Shown: piece after piece, positions 14,858 to 20,934 of the stretch
How positions within the stretch are numbered: the first letter of the stretch is position 1
How the letters are laid out: each line of letters begins with the position of its first letter
Origin: Ochromonadaceae sp. CCMP2298
Lineage: Eukaryota > Sar > Synurophyceae > Ochromonadales > Ochromonadaceae
Direction: 5' to 3'
DNA length: 20,934 nucleotides
Assembly (NCBI GenBank): GCA_026770595.1
Contig: MU633868.1
Span: 1-20,934 of the forward strand
Position numbers and translations under genes: made by a program
The notes under the pieces: model-generated
What the model was told of the DNA's origin: nothing
Seen by the model: the letters and a program-made list of their open reading frames with translations, nothing else
The model's database searches: none

Positions 14858-15406
14858 TTAAGTAATAATCGTAGCAACTAACTCGTCATAGCTAAAATCT
14901 GTTTTCTTCTTAGCATCTTTCATAAATTTTTGATATTGCGATAAGTTCATATCGTTATATAATAAGCATATTATACGGTTCAAGCAATGTTTCCCACATG
15001 TATTTATATCATTACTCTTCTCCTGAAATTCGATTTTATTATATATAATATCGAATTTATCCTCTATCTCTTCTTTCTTAACTAGCTGGTTTAAGAATAA
15101 TGCATATTGTCCTAAATATTTGTTGTATTCCTTATCACCAACCATTGATGGATATTTACAGCCAAATGAGTTAAACAGTTCTATTGTCTTTCCATAACGT
15201 AGCATAGCGCACCAATGCCCGTTATTTTGCTCGTATTCAACAAGCAGTATTTTGAATGATTTATTGTGCGGTAATAACTGTTCTAAGTCAGTGTATTCGT
15301 CTAATTCTTCATACTTTAGTATGTTATCTTCTGCATTCCCAATGTATCTTTCTAAATCTATGTTTGTAAGTGGTGTTGCAATTGCTTTTATTAATTTTGT
15401 AGACAT
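14858..15406 (-). CDS. Adenain-like (Ulp1-fold) maturation cysteine protease
   Basis: This 182-residue protease is expected to cleave virion precursors. The catalytic His is H64 in NNGHWCAML. The acidic position of the triad is Asn79 in IELFNSFG where Asp or Glu is usual. The oxyanion Gln is probably Q128 (IEFQEKS). The nucleophile is C137 in INTCGKHCLNRI. Order, spacing and the GHW and TCG-HC motifs fit adenovirus-type proteases of Polintons. Matching cleavage motifs are present in three virion candidates encoded here. It is divergent from the next gene, with only 14 bp between the two start codons. Confidence 0.85.
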   Translation of the reverse strand: MSTKLIKAIATPLTNIDLERYIGNAEDNILKYEELDEYTDLEQLLPHNKSFKILLVEYEQNNGHWCAMLRYGKTIELFNSFGCKYPSMVGDKEYNKYLGQYALFLNQLVKKEEIEDKFDIIYNKIEFQEKSNDINTCGKHCLNRIICLLYNDMNLSQYQKFMKDAKKKTDFSYDELVATIIT

Positions 15407-15420
15407 CTATAATATAACAC
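15407..15420. promoter_or_regulatory. 14-bp divergent promoter gap
   Basis: CTATAATATAACAC is all that separates the protease start (minus) from the coiled-coil gene start (plus). A TATAATATA core readable in both directions suggests shared late transcription. Confidence 0.45.
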
Positions 15421-15798
15421 ATGTTTAAAAATTTACTGCAAGATAACAAAATCTTAAAGAAAACCATTGTTGAACTGAATGATATTATATTACAACAAAA
15501 TATAAAAATTAAAGAACAAGTCCATCTATTAAATTTCAAGTTTCCTGAAGTTGTGCATGTTGAAGTAATAGAAGAAGTCATAGAAGAAGTAATAGAAGAA
15601 GAACAAGAACAAGAACAAGTACAAGAACAAGAACAAGTACAAGTACAAGAACAAGTACAAGAACAAGCAGTACAAGTACAAGAATTAAATACATCTGTTA
15701 CAGATATTATTCAACAATTGGAACAAAAAACCACACATAAATACAAATGTGTCATTTGCGGATTCAATAAGAATTGCCTTCGTTGCAGAAGAAAATAA
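15421..15798 (+). CDS. Coiled-coil protein with Glu/Gln/Val repeats and C-terminal zinc knuckle
   Basis: This is a 125-residue protein. Residues 1-38 form a leucine/isoleucine heptad helix. Residues about 42-90 are low complexity: EVIEE repeated, then QEQVQ-type units from a GAACAA/GTACAA hexamer array. After a second short helix (VTDIIQQLEQ) the C-terminus has YKCVICGFNKNCLRCRRK. That is a CxxC-x5-CxxC zinc-binding knuckle with a basic end. The whole suggests an oligomerising rod with a nucleic-acid- or protein-binding tip. No family is recognised. The repeat part probably varies in length between related genomes. Confidence 0.6.
   Translation: MFKNLLQDNKILKKTIVELNDIILQQNIKIKEQVHLLNFKFPEVVHVEVIEEVIEEVIEEEQEQEQVQEQEQVQVQEQVQEQAVQVQELNTSVTDIIQQLEQKTTHKYKCVICGFNKNCLRCRRK
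15601..15690 (+). repeat. Degenerate hexamer microsatellite inside the coiled-coil gene
   Basis: The run is made of GAACAA and GTACAA hexamers. It follows three 12-base units of the type GAAGTAATAGAA (from about 15561). The frame is kept, as a 6-base period cannot shift it. Confidence 0.8.
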
Positions 15799-15825
15799 TT
15801 ATTATAGTGTATAATATTATATCAA

Positions 15826-16194
15826 ATGAGTAAACTCAAGTTCAAAAAATCCCTCAAACTCGCTTTAAGTGAAGAGAATATGGTCGCCAATATTGTAGAC
15901 GAAGTAAAGAAACAGATTAAAGATGTCAACTTAACACATCATAAATATAACAATCAAATGATATTAGATATCTGTAACCATGTAGAAGATATAGTAAAAA
16001 AACGGTCTAAAGGAAAGAAACAAATTAACAAAAAAGATATTGTACTAAAAATCTTTTCTGAATTATATACTGATATAGACTTAAACTTAATAGAATCAGC
16101 AATCGAAATGTTGTGCGATAATAAACTGATTCAAAAATCTGGTTATTTAGTTTATGTTACTGATAAGTTATTCAGTTTTTTTTTGACAAAATGA
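15826..16194 (+). CDS. Small helical basic protein
   Basis: This 122-residue lysine-rich protein is predicted to be almost all helical. The middle, ICNHVEDIVKKRSKGKKQ (about 50-67) and NKKDIVLKIFSELYTDID, looks like a conserved family core but I cannot name it. The end, LIESAIEMLCDNKLIQKSGYLVYVT, has the layout of a helix plus beta wing, as in winged-helix DNA-binding proteins. It ends in LFSFFLTK at a run of nine T. There the -1 frame stays open for 42 more codons, so the true C-terminus may be longer. Confidence 0.6.
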   Translation: MSKLKFKKSLKLALSEENMVANIVDEVKKQIKDVNLTHHKYNNQMILDICNHVEDIVKKRSKGKKQINKKDIVLKIFSELYTDIDLNLIESAIEMLCDNKLIQKSGYLVYVTDKLFSFFLTK

Positions 16195-16319
16195 AAGTAG
16201 CTTCTATAAATCTGATGAAGAATTATATCGTTAAAAATGTTCAATATAATAGTCTTCAACAATTGTTAATTATTTCAGACAATACTTTTGTCATTTCCCA
16301 ATTATTATTAAAAGTATGA
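16191..16319 (+). CDS. Possible 42-codon ORF overlapping by ATGA
   Basis: The ATG overlaps the upstream TGA stop (ATGA at 16191-16194), and the frame runs to a TGA at 16317-16319. The peptide starts MKVASINLMKNYIV and is hydrophobic and helical, ending ISQLLLKV. It may be a separate small product made by re-initiation, or a frameshift extension of the upstream gene through the T9 run, or chance. The remaining gap to 16402 is AT-rich leader of the fibre gene. Confidence 0.3.
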   Translation: MKVASINLMKNYIVKNVQYNSLQQLLIISDNTFVISQLLLKV

Positions 16320-16402
16320 TTATCACATAAAATTATATTTGTAGTCTTGTTATTTTTATAAATTTTATATTATGTTTACATATTATATAAAATACTCTCA
16401 AA

Positions 16403-18697
16403 ATGTCCTTAAATTTAACTAATTCGACAAGACTAAATAATGTTTACCTTTCTGAAATTGATAGATTAAACAACAATCTGACAACAACAATAGATGCAAA
16501 CTACCTAAATAATGATGCAAGAAGTGATATAATTGATGATCATCTGTATAATACTGATTTACGAGTTAATGCAACAGAATCCAATATCGGTGTTTTACAA
16601 AGTGATAATAGCTTGATAAAATATAATAAGGATTATATAGATAGTACTTTTTCGTATTTTAATGATGATGTAATCGCATATTATGACTTTTCCAGTTCAA
16701 AATATATTGGTAGAGATCTATCAGGTAAAAATAACCATATAGAACAAATAAGTGGTGTAGAAAGATTGGTCGATTTTGAAGGCCGTAAATACTGCGCGTA
16801 TTTTAAGCAAAATTTTCATACAGATAATAACCAAGCTAATTATTTTAATAATAGAGCAATGTTTACAAAATCAGTTGAGTGTTTTAAACTACCATCTTAT
16901 TCTGTGTCTTTTTGGTTTAATGAAGAAAATGTAGGCGGTCTATCTGGAACTGTTTTTGCATTTGGAGACACTACAGAGACAACTATTGCTGGCACATCTG
17001 CCTCATATTTGGATGTTAGAACAGTAAATAACGATATACGATTTTTGTATGTTGTTGACGGTGTTATTCAAATAGATATTAAAACCCCTGTAACTACTAG
17101 CACATGGCATCATGTAGTTGTCACAATGGCGCCATCAGGAAATAGATTTTATGTTGATGGTGTGTTAATCACCGTTTATACTGTTGGTAATGATACAGTA
17201 TATACAAATTTAACAACAACTGTTTCATCTAGTTTAGCAAATGGTATAAAAGTCAATTATTTTAGTATTGGTGCTTTATTGGCTGCAAATACATTCACAG
17301 ATATGACGAATAGATCATTTAATGGATACGTTGGTGATGTAATGGTATATAATAGAGCTATTCACTTAGATGAAGTTGCACGATTGTACTCTAGTAATGT
17401 GGGTTTGGCTTGTATCATTTTAGCTGGTCAATCGAACGGTGTTGGTCGTGATGACATTCAAGTTGGTGTTGATGATAATTATATATTACATGAAGGACGA
17501 GTAAGTCAATATAAAACATCAACCAATATTCATCAAACAACATATGCGGTAATCGGTTCCTCTGTATTACCTGCAACTAATCCAATATTTCACCCAGATC
17601 AAACCTCTAACGCTACAAATAACGGAGCATGGCGTAATTTATGTAATGATTTGATCCAACATCATAATATACCCTATGCAATTAAAGTTGTGTTGATACC
17701 TTGTTGTAAAGGTGCAACTTCTATCAGTCAATGGTTACCGGGTTCGCAATATTATGAAATTATGCAGAGTGCCTGTTATGATATGCTTCATCCGGATGTC
17801 CGACCGACTAATAACATGAATAAATTAATCGCTATGACATGGAATCAAGGAGAAGCCGATATCGCTCATCTAAATGCCAATTATGTAGCTAATTTTGAAA
17901 CAATGATAACCGCAATGACTTCTGAAATATATGGTTTCAATAAACTATCAACACCCATTATATTAACAGAAATTAGTGGAGAATATGATACTCAATTAAT
18001 AGGAAATCAATCCGCGAAATTACTTTTTAATAATAATCTAGCTACTATTGCCCAAGCTTATCAAAATATCACGGTAGCAAAAACATCCGATTTAAATTAT
18101 CTAGTGGATAATATACATATTGATCGCATCGGAATAAGAAAATTAGGATCAAGATATTATGATAGTTTTGTTGAGTTAACCAATCAACAATATAAATCTA
18201 AAAAACCATTAAATAATGAAATAATGATTATTGATGAAAATAAGAAAGTACAAATAACGGGTCCATTAAGCCTTCCACCTATTTCACTTGTTGGATGGAC
18301 GGATGTATCAATATCTTCATTTGCATCAGTTAGTTATACATTAGTATTGTCTGGTTTAACTGTATTAACTCCTGTCATGCCGATGAACTTTCTAAAGTTT
18401 AATAATATGGTTACTGTAACGTCCTATGAGTTTAATATCACTATTGGTGCAGCGGATGCAACACCTGCTACTAGTTTTGGATCAGTAAGCTCGCTTCTTA
18501 CTCCTAAATACGGTTTTTATGTTTTTCTTCCTGCTTTAAATGTAGCAGCAGGTACAACTCAAATATTATATTTAAAGTGTGCTGGTACTGGTACTTTTAC
18601 AATAGTTGATGAAACACCCAATACTACAAATAACAGTTTACTAGCGAATACTACATATACTATCCGACCATTTACATATTCGTACATATGCAATTAA
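16403..18697 (+). CDS. Fibre-like protein with LamG-type lectin and SGNH esterase domains
   Basis: This 764-residue protein is a probable spike or receptor-interaction protein. Residues 1-85 are polar with a helical NLTNSTRLNN start, perhaps the virion anchor. Residues about 90-330 are a concanavalin/LamG-type domain: AYYDFSSSKYIGRDLSGKNNH, YSVSFWFN (166-173), WHHVVVTM (235-242), FYVDGVLI, GDVMVYNRAI and EVARLYSS. Residues about 336-590 are an SGNH hydrolase of the carbohydrate-acetylesterase type: IILAGQSNGVGR (Ser344), TWNQGEAD (479-486) and VDNIHID (Asp569, His572). The C-terminal part (about 600-764) is beta-rich and may be a trimer head or carboxy cap. There is no signal peptide or membrane segment. 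The large unlinked position to the right of the morphogenesis block is typical of host-range genes. The domain calls are mine from motifs; the viral role is inferred. Confidence 0.75.
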   Translation: MSLNLTNSTRLNNVYLSEIDRLNNNLTTTIDANYLNNDARSDIIDDHLYNTDLRVNATESNIGVLQSDNSLIKYNKDYIDSTFSYFNDDVIAYYDFSSSKYIGRDLSGKNNHIEQISGVERLVDFEGRKYCAYFKQNFHTDNNQANYFNNRAMFTKSVECFKLPSYSVSFWFNEENVGGLSGTVFAFGDTTETTIAGTSASYLDVRTVNNDIRFLYVVDGVIQIDIKTPVTTSTWHHVVVTMAPSGNRFYVDGVLITVYTVGNDTVYTNLTTTVSSSLANGIKVNYFSIGALLAANTFTDMTNRSFNGYVGDVMVYNRAIHLDEVARLYSSNVGLACIILAGQSNGVGRDDIQVGVDDNYILHEGRVSQYKTSTNIHQTTYAVIGSSVLPATNPIFHPDQTSNATNNGAWRNLCNDLIQHHNIPYAIKVVLIPCCKGATSISQWLPGSQYYEIMQSACYDMLHPDVRPTNNMNKLIAMTWNQGEADIAHLNANYVANFETMITAMTSEIYGFNKLSTPIILTEISGEYDTQLIGNQSAKLLFNNNLATIAQAYQNITVAKTSDLNYLVDNIHIDRIGIRKLGSRYYDSFVELTNQQYKSKKPLNNEIMIIDENKKVQITGPLSLPPISLVGWTDVSISSFASVSYTLVLSGLTVLTPVMPMNFLKFNNMVTVTSYEFNITIGAADATPATSFGSVSSLLTPKYGFYVFLPALNVAAGTTQILYLKCAGTGTFTIVDETPNTTNNSLLANTTYTIRPFTYSYICN

Positions 18698-18720
18698 ATA
18701 AACATATAATCATAATACAA

Positions 18721-18750
18721 TACGCACTATTTTTATATAGTACGTACTAT
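18721..18750. repeat. Palindrome and short direct repeat after the fibre gene
   Basis: ATAGTACGTACTAT (18737-18750) is a perfect 14-base palindrome. TACGCACTATTTT (18721-18733) and TACGTACTATTTT (18741-18753) are near-identical direct repeats 20 bases apart. It lies 23 bases after the fibre stop, at the left edge of the compositionally different right-hand region. It may be a 3' end signal or a junction. Confidence 0.7.
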
Positions 18751-18751
18751 T

Positions 18752-18906
18752 TTGCTGAGAGGAATCGAACCATCCATTTTTAATATGTAAGGTAGGGTTT
18801 ATGTCGTTTTCTTTGGTTTTTATTTACTTTTGTCGATATTTTTTTTGTAGATAATGACATAAACCCATGATCAAGGACAGATAGGTGAGATGTTCGAGTC
18901 CTAATT
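18752..18906. other. tRNA-like B-box sequences and inverted repeat at the cargo boundary
   Basis: On the minus strand 18752-18772 reads GGTTCGATTCCTCTCAGC, like the T-loop and 3' end of a tRNA. On the plus strand 18891-18900 is TGTTCGAGTC, a second, weaker B-box-like site facing the other way. Inside them GGGTTTATGTC (18795-18805) and GACATAAACCC (18856-18866) make a perfect 11-bp inverted repeat. I could not fold a full tRNA: the T-stems do not pair and no anticodon arm is seen. It may be a tRNA-derived remnant or fold-back left by an insertion. Confidence 0.45.
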
Positions 18907-18912
18907 TTGTTC

Positions 18913-19914
18913 ATGTCAAGAATTGATCCACCAAAGTATTATAGAGAAAGTAAATATAGATCAATCATGAGTAAAGAAGATGTTGTCGTCGATTTAGTTC
19001 TTTCTAAGAAGGCTCAAGAGATTTTGATGACGATCGGAAACAATGCCGTCGTCAGTGCTGTCCTCTCCAAGAAACTCCTCGATGAGCTCATTAACTGTGG
19101 TGCTCTTGAATTTGACGTTACTTTTGAGGAAGTGAACGCCAATACGGGTATCAAGAAGGCTATGACCACTTGGATTGCTATGTCGTTGAGCAAGGAAGTT
19201 TCGCAAAGTGCTCATTTCGGCCTTGGGATTGTGTCTCACTTCGATTTGTACTTCAATATGGGAACTGATCCCATGCTGAACAAGTTCCTAACATCCATCA
19301 AGTATGATATGGTTGCTAACGCCGACAAGGTCGCTGAGATGAAGTTGAAGCGCAAGAACTTGTACGCTCTCGTTAACCGTACCAGAACCGCAACCATCGA
19401 CAATTTCGAGCTGATGGGTACCCCCGACAAGAAGGCTGAGAAAGATAAGAAGCTTGCCATCAAAACCAGTGAAGATGTCGAGAAGGAGTTCAACGAGACC
19501 TTGCAGAAGGTAGTCGGTAACAATCATGCTGAGAACGCCAAACGCAAGGCCATCAGTGAGGAAGTTGTCGAAGTCAGCCGTGCCAAGATGCCTTGTCGCA
19601 CGAAGGAGACATTGGAGTCCACTGACTTCGACACTACCGAGATGGGCCTGCTGGAGAGACGTAAGAAGACTCTACAGTGGGTTGTGAAGGTATTCACGGA
19701 GGTAAATGCTGGTGAGGTTGGTACTGCTTGTTTTTACGATCCAGTGCATAACTGTGGTATGATTTGCCCCATCCCACATGCCATGCATAAAGACATGATG
19801 AACAACCCTAGTACTATCATATTGCCCGATCTGATGCCTGAGAGATTGGTGCTACCATCTGAGATGTATGTCGTTAACAGTGACGAGGTTGATGAAGACT
19901 TTGAGGAGGAGTAG
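18913..19914 (+). CDS. GC-richer cargo protein of unknown function
   Basis: I do not recognise this protein (333 residues from the ATG at 18913). From about 18970 it is plainly richer in G and C than any other gene here, and lysine is mostly AAG rather than AAA. This suggests recent transfer or expression tuned to the host. The 54 bases before the in-frame ATG at 18967 are AT-rich, so translation may start there (MSKEDVVVDLV). The first 140 residues are a mixed alpha/beta domain. A charged helical linker follows (DKKAEKDKKLAIKTSEDVEK). A C-terminal part contains LQWVVKVFTEVNAGEVGTACFYD and HNCGMICPIPHAMHKDMM, and the end is acidic (DEVDEDFEEE). It has neither the early element nor a TATATACA box. 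No signal peptide or membrane helix is present. Confidence 0.7.
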   Translation: MSRIDPPKYYRESKYRSIMSKEDVVVDLVLSKKAQEILMTIGNNAVVSAVLSKKLLDELINCGALEFDVTFEEVNANTGIKKAMTTWIAMSLSKEVSQSAHFGLGIVSHFDLYFNMGTDPMLNKFLTSIKYDMVANADKVAEMKLKRKNLYALVNRTRTATIDNFELMGTPDKKAEKDKKLAIKTSEDVEKEFNETLQKVVGNNHAENAKRKAISEEVVEVSRAKMPCRTKETLESTDFDTTEMGLLERRKKTLQWVVKVFTEVNAGEVGTACFYDPVHNCGMICPIPHAMHKDMMNNPSTIILPDLMPERLVLPSEMYVVNSDEVDEDFEEE

Positions 19915-20367
19915 ACGGTGTTTCACCCCTGATTATCGCTTTGCCATACTTTTGTATTGTGGTGCGGTCCTCAGACGATCCTATGTATGTAAATCCGAAC
20001 TTAGGTGTGAAGTAGGAGTACAAGTATACTAGTAATGTAATGCTTAAACAAATATCATTGCAAACGCTTTAGTTTTAACTTATATAACCACAATACAACA
20101 CACAAATTTGCACGACCACAATAGCACACCTCACATATTACAACTTATTCAATACGCGGGTATGTCACTTTAAATTTTGCACTGATGTTACCAGCATACT
20201 TCTACAGCTTTTGGCTTGTTCAGTTTGATACATAGATTACCTGTTTACCATTATTGGCATCGCAACACTCCAATATTCTGAAGTTTTAAAAATTCAATAT
20301 ACAATAACTCGGTCAATATTGGGAGATAGAGCTTGAAACTCTCACACCATTTACTTCATTAGGTGCT
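19915..20367. other. Non-coding stretch, nothing recognised
   Basis: I see no convincing gene, repeat or RNA in these 453 bases. Base composition is intermediate between the cargo gene and the AT-rich viral part, so it probably belongs to the acquired segment rather than to the viral core. Confidence 0.5.
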
Positions 20368-20661
20368 TCATACGAATATATAAACAAACCAATACAATAC
20401 TTTACCTGTATTAACGAAACCAATGATCACATTTTCCTCATACAAAAATATCCCAAAAACTCGTTGTAAACATCTCACCCACCTTGTATCTGTAGAGTAA
20501 AGTGTTAACGGATTCGGATCAATCACATCAAATATAGTTCTTTCCAAGCTTTCAAGGTCTAATATCGAATTACCTGTAGAGAACGTCAGAATTTTGACGA
20601 AAAGGTCGACATAAATTTCGGCATTCAAGATATTTTTATCTAGAAAGTTTTTTGATTCCAT
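20368..20661 (-). CDS. Doubtful ORF, possibly part of an intron-containing gene or a remnant
   Basis: A 97-codon open frame reads DLESLERTIFDVIDPNPLTL, then RWVRCLQRVFGIFLYEENVIIGFVNTG, which looks protein-like. After this the sequence ACAGGTAAAG resembles a splice donor, and the remaining codons (KVLYWFVYIFV) look less natural. It could therefore be the first exon of a host-type gene captured with the neighbouring cargo, or a broken gene. No family is recognised. No viral-type promoter motif is present upstream. Confidence 0.3.
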   Translation of the reverse strand: MESKNFLDKNILNAEIYVDLFVKILTFSTGNSILDLESLERTIFDVIDPNPLTLYSTDTRWVRCLQRVFGIFLYEENVIIGFVNTGKVLYWFVYIFV

Positions 20662-20824
20662 GTCTCCAATTTCGTGTCCAGCGTGTGATTATTGGTCTTG
20701 AGCCAACTTTATATCAACATCTGATAGTTTCTAGGCGAGATATGATCGAAAAACGGAATTCACTTGCTGGAGAATCCGGAAGGACGAAGTGAGCACAAAA
20801 TTTTGAGAACAAGTTTTTTTTTTT
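20662..20824. other. Non-coding stretch inside the right TIR
   Basis: There is no gene here. It contains GAATTCACTTG at 20756-20766, an 11-base copy of a sequence inside the right terminal repeat (20861-20871), and a run of T ending at the TIR edge. Confidence 0.5.
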
Positions 20825-20934
20825 TACGAGAAAGCATAAATTTAATAGAAATCATATCATGAATTCACTTGATATGATACCCCTTCTATCTTCTACAACC
20901 ATATTATGATATTGCACTTGTATACTTACTTACA
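20825..20934. repeat. Right terminal inverted repeat
   Basis: This is the reverse complement of 1-106, with a 4-base insertion about 12-16 bases from the inner edge. It ends in CTTACTTACA. The near-identity of the arms suggests that they are still kept equal by replication or that the element is young. Confidence 0.97.

Noticed and set aside
239-18697. Ciliate-type code with reassigned stop codons
   Set aside because: TAA, TAG and TGA each end well-supported genes here (PolB, helicase and the 122-residue gene respectively), so reassignment is not needed.
18752-18906. A true tRNA gene
   Set aside because: The T-loop-like sequences are present on both strands, but the T-stems do not pair and no acceptor, D or anticodon arm could be built.
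18994-19527. Minus-strand frames opposite the cargo gene
   Set aside because: They arise because the GC-richer gene has few stop codons in other frames; the plus frame spans the whole region without a break.

Overview
This 20.9 kb window is a complete mobile viral genome of the Polinton/Maverick, polinton-like virus and virophage group. Its first and last bases are the two arms of a terminal inverted repeat (1-106 and 20825-20934), so no flanking host DNA or target-site duplication is visible. The hallmark set is present: protein-primed-type family B DNA polymerase, SF3 helicase, retroviral-type integrase, double-jelly-roll major capsid protein, penton-type minor capsid protein, A32/FtsK-type packaging ATPase, and adenain-like cysteine protease. 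Polymerase plus SF3 helicase plus rve integrase together recalls integrating virophages of the mavirus type as much as classical Polintons. The DNA is AT-rich and TAA, TAG and TGA all end genes, which fits the standard code. The host is a eukaryote, but the window does not show which one.

Layout. Left, 1-6000: replication and integration (helicase, integrase on the minus strand, PolB, a small zinc-finger protein, and one unknown). All four plus-strand genes here have a nearly identical 25-bp upstream element, taken as an early promoter. At 6019-6266, between convergent genes, is a cluster of a 23-bp repeat, one copy of which has an exact reverse complement of itself inserted in its middle. 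Centre, 6300-16320: morphogenesis. In order these are a permuted papain-fold protein and a nucleotidyltransferase-fold protein (both minus), penton, major capsid, pVI-like core protein, an Ala/Pro-repeat protein, a lipase-3-like protein without its serine, a short unknown, the packaging ATPase, the protease, a coiled-coil zinc-knuckle protein and a small helical protein. Several have a short TATATACA or TATATA box next to the start codon and lack the early element, so a late class is inferred. At 16403-18697 is a large fibre-like protein with a LamG-type lectin domain joined to an SGNH esterase domain.

Right, 18700-20824: a region of different character. A short palindromic and tRNA-like inverted-repeat segment precedes a 335-residue gene that is clearly GC-richer and ends lysine codons in G, unlike the rest. 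About 0.9 kb of mostly non-coding DNA follows, with one doubtful ORF. This looks like cargo acquired between the fibre gene and the right terminal repeat.

How the parts fit. PolB and helicase would copy the linear genome from its ends, and the integrase would insert it using its TG...CA termini. Capsid and penton build the shell, the ATPase fills it, and the protease matures virion precursors. Adenovirus-type protease motifs occur at plausible places in the capsid protein, the pVI-like protein and the papain-fold protein. The lectin-esterase fibre is a candidate receptor-binding and receptor-trimming spike.
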